This document shows positions 19,201 to 28,567 of a stretch of DNA of 64,000 nucleotides, one piece after another (positions within the stretch are counted from its first letter, which is position 1; every line of letters starts with the position of its first letter). This DNA is from Kiritimatiellaeota bacterium B1221 (GTDB lineage Bacteria > Verrucomicrobiota > Kiritimatiellia > SS1-B-03-39 > UBA6053). The stretch covers positions 1 to 64,000 of the forward strand of contig JARHXX010000008.1 in NCBI GenBank assembly GCA_029269125.1, given 5' to 3'. Under the pieces are notes generated by a model. It saw only the letters and a list, made by a program, of their open reading frames with translations, did not search any database and was not told the DNA's origin. The position numbers and the translations under genes are program-made.

Positions 19201-20856
19201 CCCGGCCTGAAAGTGAACCAAACCATTGCCAAGGCACGTCACAGTACGCCTTACGTCGGTCTGGTATCTCCCCCGCCCCATCATGATATTTATTCCATTG
19301 AGGATTTGGCCCAGCTGATCCACGACCTGAAAAACGCCAACAAATATGCCCGCATCAATGTGAAGCTGGTATCTGAAGTCGGTGTAGGAGTGGTCGCAGC
19401 CGGGGTTGCCAAAGGCAAAGCCGATGTGGTGTTGATCAGCGGATACGATGGCGGTACCGGGGCCTCCCCTGAAACCTCCCTCAAACATTGCGGACTGCCC
19501 TGGGAGCTCGGATTATCCGAAGCCCATCAGACCCTGCTGCTGAACAATCTGCGTAGCCGAATCACCGTTGAATGTGATGGTAAACTGATGACCGGACGTG
19601 ACGTGGCGATTGCCTGTCTGCTCGGCGCCGAAGAATTCGGTTTCAGTACTGCACCTTTGATGGTCATGGGTTGTATCATGATGCGCGTTTGCCATCTGAA
19701 CACCTGTCCCGTGGGGATTGCCACCCAGAATCCTGAACTTCGCAAGAAGTTTAAAGGAACCCCTGATGACGTCATCACCTTCTTCCACCTGGTGGCCGAA
19801 GAATTGCGCGAAATCATGGCTTCTCTCGGATTCCGCACACTGGATGAAATGGTCGGTCACAGCGATGTCCTGAAAATGGGCAAAGCCATCGAACATTATA
19901 AATCCCGCGGACTGGACTTCAGCAAGATTCTGTACAAACCCGAAGTGCCGGAAGACACGCCCCTGCGCAAAACCATTCCGCAGGATCACGGACTCGACAT
20001 CGCACTCGACAATGAGTTGATTCGCAAATGTGAGTACGCATTGGAACAGGCCGAGCCCGTTCACTTCCAACAGAAGATTGTGAACGTCAACCGTACCTGC
20101 GGCACCATGCTCTCCGCGGAAATCAGTCGGAAATACGGTGAAGCCGGCCTGCCGGATAATACCATTAAAATCGACTTCGACGGACACGCCGGACAGAGTT
20201 TCGGCGCCTTCCTTGCCAAAGGGGTGCAGTTCCATCTCTTTGGAGATGCCAACGACTACTTCGGAAAAGGACTCAGCGGAGGACGTCTGGTGGTGCAACC
20301 ACAAAAAGAATCCCCCTTCAAAGCCGAGAAAAACGTCATCATCGGAAACGTGGCCCTCTTCGGTGCCACCAGCGGTGAAGCCTACATTCGGGGCATGGCC
20401 GGCGAGCGTTTCGCCGTTCGTAACTCCGGTGCCAAAGCGGTTGTCGAAGGCGTGGGAGACCATGGCTGCGAATACATGACCGGTGGCTGCATCGTCTGTA
20501 TCGGACATACCGGACGCAACTTTGCGGCCGGGATGAGTGGCGGTATTGCTTACGTACTTGATGAAACAGGTGACTTCAGCGAACATCGTTGCAACCACGA
20601 ACTGGTGGATCTCGAAGACATGGTGGATCCCGAAGATGTAAACAACCTCCGCAGTATGCTCGAGGCACATCAACGGAAAACCCAGTCCGCAGTCGCAACC
20701 AAAATTCTGGACGACTGGGAGGAATTCCTGCCCAAGTTTATCAAAGTCATGCCCCGCGATTACAAACTCGCGTTGGAGCGTCTGGCCCGGGAACGGGAAG
20801 CCGAGCAACAGCAGTTGCAGGAAACTTCCGAGGCCTTGAACTCGAATCAGAACTAA
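16264..20856 (+). CDS. gltB: Glutamate synthase, large (alpha) subunit
   Basis: A subunit of 1530 residues that uses glutamine-derived ammonia to turn 2-oxoglutarate into glutamate. The start is the ATG at 16264; an in-frame TTG six codons earlier is less likely. A short propeptide precedes the catalytic Cys28 (DACGVGF), the N-terminal nucleophile of the class II glutaminase domain (about 28-430). A central domain follows, then the FMN-binding synthase barrel (about 830-1200), where Cys1137, Cys1143 and Cys1148 supply the 3Fe-4S cluster ([15 protein letters not shown]). The C-terminal GXGXG beta-helix contains repeated G-x-x-G-x-x-x-G units. gltD follows after 18 bp. Confidence 0.97.
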   Translation: MSNLDQYRPANYPPSQGLYSPDQEKDACGVGFICNMNGKQSHDIIHQAMEILVRLTHRGAESADNRTGDGAGVLLQTPDKFFRRVCAEQGIELPPKGKYATGLVFLPKDETERNLIKARFEAEIAENKQQFLCWRKLPVNVDVLGELAAASEPEMEQVFIGMGEGVDDARSFERELYIIRKGVEKYVVETPEITDKQTFYVPSLSSRIMIYKGLLKPEDFEAYYTDLLDKDVETSLALVHQRFSTNTFPAWRLAQPFRLLCHNGEINTVRGNANWMNARQGQFQSEIFGDRIEKLAPICIPGNSDSATLDNTLELLYHTGRDLPKAMMMMVPEAWQNHMTMSDEKKAFYEYNSCMMEPWDGPALMPFSDGTFVGAILDRNGLRPARYLVTSDDQVIMASETGVVDIDPAKIVKKGRLEPGRMFLINLEEGRIIEDGEIKGALTTSKPYRQWLDDNMVNIHELPSAPYEDPFVGEELINQQQLFGYSQEDLRIVMKPMLEKGIEALGSMGVDIPLAVLSDKPHPLYNYFRQLFAQVTNPPLDGIREEIVTSLVTNIGMERDLFKETPEHAAMLKLEQPILTDSRLARILASTKPAVQAIRIPILFEGGNGENLDAALQTVCRKASQAVADGKTILVLSDRGAGKENLPLPALLATSAVHHHLIREGTRTRVGIVVETAEAREVQHFTCLFGYGAGAVNPYLAMATVRDIAEKDPELTPEKAIQNYIKALNKGILKVMSKIGISTLHSYRGAQIYECVGLKQEIVDKYFVGTPTRIEGADMDALALDIQKRYQRAFPDIHVPENLDLDVGGMYQWRRRGERHLISPMLVATLQKSTKIKDQKGYREYAKMVNEQSKKLCTLRGLMEFDLEGREPVPLDEVEPWTEIVKRFKTGAMSYGSISREAHETLAVAMNRMGGKSNSGEGGEEEHRYKLDANGDSRCSAIKQVASGRFGVTSYYLTQSKEIQIKMAQGAKPGEGGQLPGLKVNQTIAKARHSTPYVGLVSPPPHHDIYSIEDLAQLIHDLKNANKYARINVKLVSEVGVGVVAAGVAKGKADVVLISGYDGGTGASPETSLKHCGLPWELGLSEAHQTLLLNNLRSRITVECDGKLMTGRDVAIACLLGAEEFGFSTAPLMVMGCIMMRVCHLNTCPVGIATQNPELRKKFKGTPDDVITFFHLVAEELREIMASLGFRTLDEMVGHSDVLKMGKAIEHYKSRGLDFSKILYKPEVPEDTPLRKTIPQDHGLDIALDNELIRKCEYALEQAEPVHFQQKIVNVNRTCGTMLSAEISRKYGEAGLPDNTIKIDFDGHAGQSFGAFLAKGVQFHLFGDANDYFGKGLSGGRLVVQPQKESPFKAEKNVIIGNVALFGATSGEAYIRGMAGERFAVRNSGAKAVVEGVGDHGCEYMTGGCIVCIGHTGRNFAAGMSGGIAYVLDETGDFSEHRCNHELVDLEDMVDPEDVNNLRSMLEAHQRKTQSAVATKILDDWEEFLPKFIKVMPRDYKLALERLAREREAEQQQLQETSEALNSNQN

Positions 20857-20874
20857 CCTTTAGAGAATATCGTT

Positions 20875-22359
20875 ATGGGAAAAATTACCGGATTCATGGA
20901 GTTCAAACGCGAACTCCCCACGAAACGAAAAGTCGAAGAACGGATCAAGGACTACAAGGAATTGTACCTGCCCGTTCCGGAAGAGAAAAAACAGGAACAG
21001 GCAGCCCGCTGCATGAACTGCGGAATTCCCTTCTGCCACACCGGTTGCCCGCTGGGAAATCTGATTCCGGACTGGAATGACTTGGTCTACAACGGAAACT
21101 GGAAAGCCGCGCTTACACAGCTCCACGCCACCAACAACTTCCCGGAGTTCACCGGACGTCTGTGCCCCGCCCCTTGTGAAGAGGCCTGTGTGCTCGGTAT
21201 CCACGAACCGGCCGTCACCATCGAAGAGATTGAAAAATCCATCGTGGAAAAAGGCTTTACCGAAGGATGGATTACCCCCGAGCCTCCCGAAACCCGCAGC
21301 GGTAAAAAAGTCGCCGTGATCGGTTCAGGCCCTTCCGGTCTGGCCTGCGCCCAACAGCTCAACCGCGCCGGCCATCTGGTCACCGTTTACGAACGTGCCG
21401 ACCGGATTGGCGGCCTGTTGCGCTACGGGATCCCCCACTTCAAAATGGAAAAATGGGTGATCGACCGCCGGATCAAAATCATGGAAACCGAAGGCATCAC
21501 CTTTAAAACCAAAGTGGCCGTCGGCACCGACATCACCAAAGCAGATCTCGAAAAAGATTTTGATGCGGTGGTCTTCTGCGGTGGCTCCACCAAATCCCGC
21601 GACTTACCCATTGAAGGACGTGAGCTCGAGGGTGTGGAATTCGCCATGAGCTTCCTCCCGCAATCCAATGCCCGGGTCGAAGGCGATGACATTCTGGCCA
21701 AAGGTATTTGGGACAAAGAAATTCTGGCCACAGATAAAGACGTGATCGTGATTGGAGGCGGGGATACCGGTTCTGACTGTATCGGCACTTCCATCCGTCA
21801 GGGGTGCAAATCGGTTGAGAACTTCGAACTGATGCCCATGCCTCCTGTCGGACGCCCTGAGCACCAACCCTGGCCTTTCTGGCCCATGAAGTTCCGCAGC
21901 AGCACCTCTCACGAGGAGGGCTGTGAACGTCACTACAGCATTTTAACCAAACGCTTTATTGGCGAAAACGGAAAACTCACCGGACTGGAGTCTGTGCATA
22001 TCGAAATGGAAATCCCCCCCGGTGGCGGACGTCCGGAAATCAAAGAAATTCCCGGTACCGAAAAAGTGTGGCCCTGTGATTTGGCCGTACTCGCCCTCGG
22101 ATTTCTGGCCCCGGAAACCGATACCATCGTTGCCCAATACGGATGTGAACTCGATGCCCGCGGCAATGTAAAAGTCGGCGAAGACTTTATGAGTTCCGTA
22201 CCCGGATTTTTCGCGGCCGGTGACTGCCAGCGCGGTCAGTCCCTGATCGTCTGGTGCATCTCCGACGGACGCGAATGCGCCGCCTCCGTAGATGAATACC
22301 TCATGGGCAAACCCTCAGAACTCCCCCGTAAAATGGGACCTGAAATCCCCCGGGTGTAA
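20875..22359 (+). CDS. gltD: Glutamate synthase, small (beta) subunit
   Basis: A 494-residue NADPH-oxidising subunit that passes electrons to the large subunit. The N-terminal iron-sulfur domain has Cys46, Cys49, Cys54 and Cys58 (ARCMNCGIPFCHTGCP) and a second set, Cys97, Cys101 and Cys105 (RLCPAPCEEAC). The FAD-binding Rossmann motif VAVIGSGPSGL lies near residue 145 and the NADPH motif VIVIGGGDTGSDC near 290. It ends with the usual 'FAAGDCQRGQSLIVWCISDGR' FAD loop. It forms an operon with gltB, closed by a terminator about 50 bp after the stop. Confidence 0.97.
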   Translation: MGKITGFMEFKRELPTKRKVEERIKDYKELYLPVPEEKKQEQAARCMNCGIPFCHTGCPLGNLIPDWNDLVYNGNWKAALTQLHATNNFPEFTGRLCPAPCEEACVLGIHEPAVTIEEIEKSIVEKGFTEGWITPEPPETRSGKKVAVIGSGPSGLACAQQLNRAGHLVTVYERADRIGGLLRYGIPHFKMEKWVIDRRIKIMETEGITFKTKVAVGTDITKADLEKDFDAVVFCGGSTKSRDLPIEGRELEGVEFAMSFLPQSNARVEGDDILAKGIWDKEILATDKDVIVIGGGDTGSDCIGTSIRQGCKSVENFELMPMPPVGRPEHQPWPFWPMKFRSSTSHEEGCERHYSILTKRFIGENGKLTGLESVHIEMEIPPGGGRPEIKEIPGTEKVWPCDLAVLALGFLAPETDTIVAQYGCELDARGNVKVGEDFMSSVPGFFAAGDCQRGQSLIVWCISDGRECAASVDEYLMGKPSELPRKMGPEIPRV

Positions 22360-22405
22360 CATAGGCATTCCTGCCTGTGATCACGAGCGGTTCCACCGCG
22401 CGTGC

Positions 22406-22440
22406 AAAAAATCCCTCCGCAATCCGGAGGGATTTTTTTT
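22406..22440 (+). terminator. Rho-independent terminator after gltBD
   Basis: The stem ATCCCTCCG (22411-22419) / CGGAGGGAT (22425-22433) has a 5-nt loop, an A-run before it and eight T after it. The A-run makes it usable on both strands, though the minus-strand gene stops before reaching it. Confidence 0.9.
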
Positions 22441-22520
22441 GGAGCGCGGACACTCCTGTCCCGGCGGGACCTTCAGCCGGGCAATCTTCTGAACGCGAAC
22501 CCACAAGTGTCCGTGCGCCC
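22441..22520. repeat. Palindromic repeat GCGCGGACACT ... AGTGTCCGTGCGC
   Basis: GCGCGGACACT at 22443-22453 is answered by AGTGTCCGTGCGC at about 22507-22519 with one mismatch. It sits between the gltD terminator and the convergent gene. The unit resembles dispersed palindromes often seen between genes in Verrucomicrobiota genomes. Confidence 0.45.
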
Positions 22521-25052
22521 TCAGGTCTGAAAAAGCTCTACCTGCTGACTGAACACATTCGCCCGAAAGTGAAGATTTGGTAGGTCCACCACATGCAGCG
22601 CTTCAAGAATGGACGCATCTGTTTCAGGCAACAACTCCTTCAGGATGGATGGATATTCAAACAGCATATCCAAATGAAACACATTTCCGGGTTCACCCGG
22701 TGACACCGCGGCATAGAGAATCTCACACTCAATCAGCTCGTTCAGAAAGTGCGTTCCCAAAGATGCGTCAGGCACCAGATTGTCGTGCATGCCAATTCGC
22801 TCCAGGATCGCAATAGAGCGGTTAATGTCTCCAAACCGTACCGGCACGCCTAAAGAAGGTTCACGACTCCCCCACCGTCCCGATCCAATGAGCACGTAAC
22901 GGATATTCTCCGGCGTCAAACGGTTCAGTCGTCCAATGGCTTTGGCGACCCCGTGTTGTTTTTGTTCCGTGAGCATCGAATACGCTTCACTTTTCACTAA
23001 AATCACCCGGTCAATTTGACTGTACAGCCCGACTCCAATTACCGGTCCTTTTGCATCGATCCATTTGTGCCTCGGCAATAGATCAACGCCCAAATCCCCG
23101 TCTTCATCGTTCCGGATTTGGAAGGGGCGGCACTGAAGAATGTTTATCCGGTACTCAAGATTCCGCAGAAAGTTCACACTAAACTCAACATCCACCGGAA
23201 CCCCATACGCCTGCTCCAAAGCCTCCAATATCCGGCGTAAATCTCCCATCAGTTCTGTTTTGTGAAGCAGTCCCTTAAAAGTGAGTCGCGGATATTTTTC
23301 CCCGGGCCGGCATGAGGTGAAAAGCTGCAATGGCAGGGCTGCATCCTCAGTAACCATTTCATCAAAGGAACCGGAAGTTATCCGGTTTCCGCTTAAATCC
23401 AGCGCATCCATTTTCCGCTGCGTATTCTCATGTGTGGCGGAAGGTTGCAAATCAGGGGCGTTCAGTGCGATTACCCGGGTGTGGTCATCTTCGTTTGAAT
23501 CCACCGCACGGGTCCCCAGTCCGAACACCAAGCGTATCACCCCCGCCCCTGGATCAATATCCCGATGCCATACATAAGGATTGTAAGAAAGCCCCACCCC
23601 GGCCAGCTGCGGATAGTAATACCTCCCGTAACGCTGCCCCGACACCCGTTGTAACAACAAGGCCATTTGCTCATCCCGGTGCAGCAAGCCTCTCCGTTTT
23701 CGATACCGTAATGCCTCCTCGTCCAGTGCACTGGCATACACCTGGCGGATCGCATCCAGCAAAGCCTCTAATCGCGCTTCCGGCGGACCTTGATTTACAC
23801 AAAATATACTTTCGTATTTACCCGCAAACGCATTTCCATAACCATCTTCCAACAGCGAACTGGATCGGACAATAAACGGCGCCTCACCAAAGTAACTTAA
23901 CATATCCCTGAATTGCTGAATGGTATGTTGAGGAAACGTTCCATTCAAAATCCGTACTTTGGCTTCATCCACGCCTTCTAAAAAAGTTTCGGAATCCCGC
24001 TGCTGTTGACGGATCCACCACACTTGATTTTGAATAAGAAAGGTATAATAAATTTCCGATCCCACATGAAAGGAATCATGTGCTTCCAGTTTTTGATGCA
24101 GGTCGGGTTCCCGTTGCCGCAGAATTCCCCGGGCAATGATCATCCCCGCAGCTTTCCCGCCAATGCGACCGCTGCCAATCAGGCGGTTGCAGATCGCGAG
24201 CAGATCTTCCAAGATCAACATCTCACGCGCCAGCTTATGCATCTGAGGATCCTCGCCTATCATTTCGAGCAAAATCTGTTCGAACAGAGAATGCTTTTTC
24301 TCTGTGGAGACGGGGCGGTCCTGATACTCATCTCTTAACAATTCTTTTGCCGTTAAGACCAGTCGCTTCCAGCGGTCCGGACGGGGTTCCGACAACAACC
24401 CACGCCAATCAGAACTGCGTAAAACTTCGGCAATTTCAGCGCTGGACTCCACCGGGCGAAAGTCATCCCCCTCCCGCATATGGATATGATTAAGAACTTC
24501 ACCCGACCGGTATTGGACCTTCAGCGGACGGATGTAAAGCTGTCCATGATGACTGAACACATCCAGCATAAACTGGGTCGTTTCATAAATGGGCGTGCGG
24601 GCAAACTGACTGTGGGTATGCCGATAGATCGCGAAATAAGCCAGGCGTTGATACGCGAGTAAACGGGGACAGGTGAGCATAAAAAAATTGCCCAGCATGG
24701 AATCTGCCCGCCAAGTTTCGCTGAGCTCGGAAAGACAGTCAAACACACAAACCGATCCTTCACCCGAGTGAGTGATGACATCGTGTACTTCATTTACAAA
24801 ACCTTCAAACCCCTGTGCAGGATCCGGGCTGTGAATTTGATAGCACTGCCCGGGTGTGAGGAGTTCCGGATGGGAAGCAAAACGAAAGTAGATCAGACGT
24901 TTACCGTCGCGGTGTGCCGCCTCCGCGTAGGGAACCACAAAATCCCGATACTCCTGCCAGCTCTCCACTTGCCAGACGATGTTATCGCCTGGCAAAACAC
25001 CTTTAAGAACTTTATCAAGTCCGGGAAGGCCCGTCGTACAAGAGGTGGACAT
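22521..25052 (-). CDS. KaiC-like/ATP-grasp fusion protein related to PEP synthase N-terminal domain
   Basis: An 843-residue cytoplasmic protein. Residues 5-200 look like a RecA/KaiC-type domain (TTGLPGLDKVLKGVLPGDNI) but the P-loop is gone: where GxxGxGKT should be, it reads WQVESWQEYRDF, so this half probably cannot bind ATP in the usual way. Residues about 290-800 match the PEP/pyruvate-binding ATP-grasp domain of PEP synthase: IGGKAAG (297-303), VRSSSLLEDG (395-404), AGKYESIF (410-417) and a late ILQCRPF strand. The phosphohistidine swivel domain and PEP-binding barrel are missing, so it is not a PEP synthase. It may phosphorylate or adenylate an unknown partner. It follows the GDH gene by 82 bp. 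Confidence 0.75.
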   Translation of the reverse strand: MSTSCTTGLPGLDKVLKGVLPGDNIVWQVESWQEYRDFVVPYAEAAHRDGKRLIYFRFASHPELLTPGQCYQIHSPDPAQGFEGFVNEVHDVITHSGEGSVCVFDCLSELSETWRADSMLGNFFMLTCPRLLAYQRLAYFAIYRHTHSQFARTPIYETTQFMLDVFSHHGQLYIRPLKVQYRSGEVLNHIHMREGDDFRPVESSAEIAEVLRSSDWRGLLSEPRPDRWKRLVLTAKELLRDEYQDRPVSTEKKHSLFEQILLEMIGEDPQMHKLAREMLILEDLLAICNRLIGSGRIGGKAAGMIIARGILRQREPDLHQKLEAHDSFHVGSEIYYTFLIQNQVWWIRQQQRDSETFLEGVDEAKVRILNGTFPQHTIQQFRDMLSYFGEAPFIVRSSSLLEDGYGNAFAGKYESIFCVNQGPPEARLEALLDAIRQVYASALDEEALRYRKRRGLLHRDEQMALLLQRVSGQRYGRYYYPQLAGVGLSYNPYVWHRDIDPGAGVIRLVFGLGTRAVDSNEDDHTRVIALNAPDLQPSATHENTQRKMDALDLSGNRITSGSFDEMVTEDAALPLQLFTSCRPGEKYPRLTFKGLLHKTELMGDLRRILEALEQAYGVPVDVEFSVNFLRNLEYRINILQCRPFQIRNDEDGDLGVDLLPRHKWIDAKGPVIGVGLYSQIDRVILVKSEAYSMLTEQKQHGVAKAIGRLNRLTPENIRYVLIGSGRWGSREPSLGVPVRFGDINRSIAILERIGMHDNLVPDASLGTHFLNELIECEILYAAVSPGEPGNVFHLDMLFEYPSILKELLPETDASILEALHVVDLPNLHFRANVFSQQVELFQT

Positions 25053-25134
25053 TTTATAGAAGGTGGGAGTTGGAAGTTAGGATGGGGGCAGGTTTAGACA
25101 TCAGAATGTTATTCCGCCCCTCCCCCTCAGATCT

Positions 25135-26496
<1,362 letters not shown>

Positions 26497-26636
26497 TTAT
26501 CGGCTCCTATGACACACACCGGCAGGAATCAATGGTATTCTGAAACGCAAAGAAATTTGCGGGCCCGGACTCCTCAAAACTCAGTTCCAGGCTCGAACTC
26601 AAGCACCGTCACCCCTTTTCTTTTTTCATCCTTCAC

Positions 26637-26999
26637 TCAGGGATTCACGGAGGGCGCAGGCAATTTAAACACCGGAGCGTTTTGCTCCCAGTGCACATCG
26701 GAATATCCGAAATGATACCCGCGCCCGCCAGATCTCACATAAAACAGAAAAGACGGATCAAGGATTCTCTTGTGCGGGAATGAAGCGTTTCCATCCTCGT
26801 CGGTGACGACATCGGGATACAAAAGGTGGCCGGAATTCATCGACATCATCCCAATGCACGCGCCACTGACAGGCTTCCCAAACTGATTTTCAACTCGCAT
26901 CGAATGGATGCGGTGTGACTGACACGCTGTAAGCATGCATAAAATGATAAGAAGAGATGAACCGCAAAATGAACCCAACCCCCGTCGGCTCCTAAACAT
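26637..26999 (-). CDS. Small lipoprotein, last gene of the CHAD-ParA operon
   Basis: A 120-residue protein with an N-terminal hydrophobic stretch and lipobox (IILCMLTACQ), lipidated at about Cys26. The mature part (MRVENQFGKPVSGACIGMMS, then VVTDEDGNASFPHKRI) resembles a carboxypeptidase-regulatory-like or Ig-like beta sandwich, as in 'xPVxGAxVxxxxxxGxxTTDxxGxF' domains. No function is known. It overlaps the NUDIX gene by 8 bp (26992-26999), so it belongs to the same transcript, although its envelope location sets it apart from the other five products. Confidence 0.65.
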   Translation of the reverse strand: MFRSRRGLGSFCGSSLLIILCMLTACQSHRIHSMRVENQFGKPVSGACIGMMSMNSGHLLYPDVVTDEDGNASFPHKRILDPSFLFYVRSGGRGYHFGYSDVHWEQNAPVFKLPAPSVNP

Positions 27000-27369
27000 G
27001 TTTACTCATTTCTTTCAGCACCTCATGCAGATCTTTTTTCAAATATTTCTCCGCATCTTTCAGTGAAACCTCCATCCGTTTCCGCTCCTGCTGTTCCGGA
27101 TAGCGGTCTTTTACTTTTTTGACCCGCATTAAATATATGTGCAGATAATCCGCTTTGCACGAATTCACTTTAAACTTCCGGTGCTCCGGCTCCACCCTGC
27201 CGATTAATCCCGCCTCCTCAAACGCTTCCATTTCTACAACATCCCGGTCCTTCTTTCCCTTTTCACAATGCCCTTTCGGAAAAATCCAATAGGAACGGTC
27301 TTTGTTTTGAATTAACACCACCTTCCCTCCAGACGTAACCGGAAAAGCACCTACTTGATATTCACTCAT
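26992..27369 (-). CDS. NUDIX hydrolase
   Basis: A 125-residue single-domain NUDIX protein. The box is recognisable but partly altered: GHCEKGKKDRDVVEMEAFEEAGL keeps Glu residues of the REUxEE part (ME-A-FEE) while the Arg and the first Glu of the consensus are replaced. Other fold features (WIFPKGHCEKG, EHRKFKVNSCKADYLHIYLM) match the diadenosine-polyphosphate/diphosphoinositol group. It likely cleaves a pyrophosphate bond in a nucleotide or polyphosphate-type substrate, but the altered box makes activity uncertain. It overlaps both neighbours (4 bp with the CYTH gene, 8 bp with the lipoprotein gene). Confidence 0.8.
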   Translation of the reverse strand: MSEYQVGAFPVTSGGKVVLIQNKDRSYWIFPKGHCEKGKKDRDVVEMEAFEEAGLIGRVEPEHRKFKVNSCKADYLHIYLMRVKKVKDRYPEQQERKRMEVSLKDAEKYLKKDLHEVLKEMSKHV

Positions 27370-27830
27370 ACTGGCTTCCCCCTTACGGCCAAATTTTTAT
27401 TTTTGTAACGGGCGTCATCCGTCACTTCGGATCCCAAATAAGCCGGGAGCGGAAAATCTCTGCTTTCCTGTTCTGAGGGAAATTCCACTTCCGCCACCAC
27501 CAATGACGCCAATTCTTTTTCATACACATCCAACTCCACCACATAATCCCCTTCAGGAATTCGATATCGTTTCTTTTCAATACGCTGCCCCTCAGTGAGA
27601 GGCCACAACTGCATAAATTGATCTTCACTCAACTCGACCTCTTCTTCCATACGCACCAGTCCACTCCCCTGCTTTACGGTGAGCAGGTAACGGGATGGTT
27701 CATCCCGCAACCGCACTTCGGTTTCACCGGTCGTCAGATACCCCTGACGTAAAAAGTGATATTCCACTCCCCGTAAATCCGGCAATGTTTGAATCAAAAA
27801 TTTCCGTTCGATTTCATAACTTTTATTCAT
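27366..27830 (-). CDS. CYTH-domain phosphatase-like protein
   Basis: A 154-residue CYTH (triphosphate tunnel) protein. The start is the ATG at 27828-27830, one base into the ParA stop (TAATG); the frame extends upstream inside parA but is not believed. The signature ExExKF appears as YEIERKFL at residues 5-12, with later tunnel residues in EVRLRDE, LTVKQGSG, RIEKKRYRIP and YVVELDVYEK, all typical of bacterial tripolyphosphatases and CYTH adenylyl cyclases. It likely hydrolyses tripolyphosphate or a nucleoside triphosphate. The neighbouring CHAD and NUDIX genes favour a role in inorganic polyphosphate turnover. Confidence 0.85.
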   Translation of the reverse strand: MNKSYEIERKFLIQTLPDLRGVEYHFLRQGYLTTGETEVRLRDEPSRYLLTVKQGSGLVRMEEEVELSEDQFMQLWPLTEGQRIEKKRYRIPEGDYVVELDVYEKELASLVVAEVEFPSEQESRDFPLPAYLGSEVTDDARYKNKNLAVRGKPV

Positions 27831-28567
27831 TATTCCTCCGTCACTTCTTTCCATAAATTCCGAAAAGCCATACTGGCTGCATGGCGCGGCGCATAGGCCA
27901 ATACCGGCTCCCGATGCACGCCCATCGCCTCCACCTGCGCGCAATAGGGTATCATCGTTTTTAATAAACGTTTTTCCGATGCACGCAGCGTCTCCACACT
28001 GTCCTGATGCAAGCGCTTGCGTTTTTCCACCATGGAAAAGAAAGGGCGTAACTTTTTCTTCTTATAATCTTTCTGGTCAAAAAAAACTTTTAACTGCTCG
28101 TAAGTTCTTAAGGAAAGCGTGGTGGGGATGACCGGAATCAGCACCACATCCGCAGCTTTAAAAATATTTTCAGCCACATGACTGAGCGTGGGCGGACAGT
28201 CCAATACAACCTGGTCGTAGTCCCCCGAGACCTCCGACACAAAATCCGCCAGACGGCTTTTTGACCGCTTCATCCCGTCGAGAACCGCGTCAAAGTTCCG
28301 GTACGCCCGATGGGCGGGCAACAAGTGCAATCCGGGATAATCCGTTTCCCGAATCGCCTCCAGGGCCCCGGATTTTCCCTTCATCACCGCCCGGGCGTCG
28401 CTTTTTCCCGACGACCGGATGCGGAAATAATATCCCGAGGCCCCCTGTTGATCCAAATCGATCAATAAGGTGCGATTCCCCGCCCGGGCGGCGTAATACG
28501 ACAGATTCACTGCCGATGCCGTTTTTCCCACCCCGCCTTTACTGCTGTATAACGCTATGATACTCAT
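27830..28567 (-). CDS. ParA/MinD-family ATPase without HTH domain (type Ib-like)
   Basis: A 245-residue Walker-type ATPase. It begins directly with the deviant Walker A (SSKGGVGKTASAVNLSYY; KGGVGKT at residues 10-16), has the Asp of A-prime in YDQVVLDCPPTLS and the 'VLIPVIPTTLSLRTYEQL' switch. There is no N-terminal helix-turn-helix and no C-terminal membrane amphipathic helix, so it resembles small type Ib ParA proteins (ParF, delta) that pair with ribbon-helix-helix partners. Such a partner is encoded two genes upstream. The ATG overlaps the CHAD gene stop by 4 bp. It may move DNA or a cargo such as a polyphosphate granule along the nucleoid. Confidence 0.88.
   Translation of the reverse strand: MSIIALYSSKGGVGKTASAVNLSYYAARAGNRTLLIDLDQQGASGYYFRIRSSGKSDARAVMKGKSGALEAIRETDYPGLHLLPAHRAYRNFDAVLDGMKRSKSRLADFVSEVSGDYDQVVLDCPPTLSHVAENIFKAADVVLIPVIPTTLSLRTYEQLKVFFDQKDYKKKKLRPFFSMVEKRKRLHQDSVETLRASEKRLLKTMIPYCAQVEAMGVHREPVLAYAPRHAASMAFRNLWKEVTEE

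Noticed and set aside
18214-19488. Long open frames opposite gltB, katG and the beta-helix genes (for example 18214-19488, 16306-17967, 12354-13421, 47700-49037)
   Set aside because: They lie wholly opposite genes with clear family motifs, have low-complexity translations with no domain, and arise from codon bias on the coding strand.
22521-25052. Circadian clock (KaiC) system
   Set aside because: The KaiC-like domain has lost its P-loop and no KaiA or KaiB is near, so a clock role is not supported.
27831-27944. Longer version of the CYTH protein starting inside parA
   Set aside because: The extra 38 residues are the ParA coding region read in another frame; the ATG at 27830 overlapping the parA stop fits the operon's coupling pattern.
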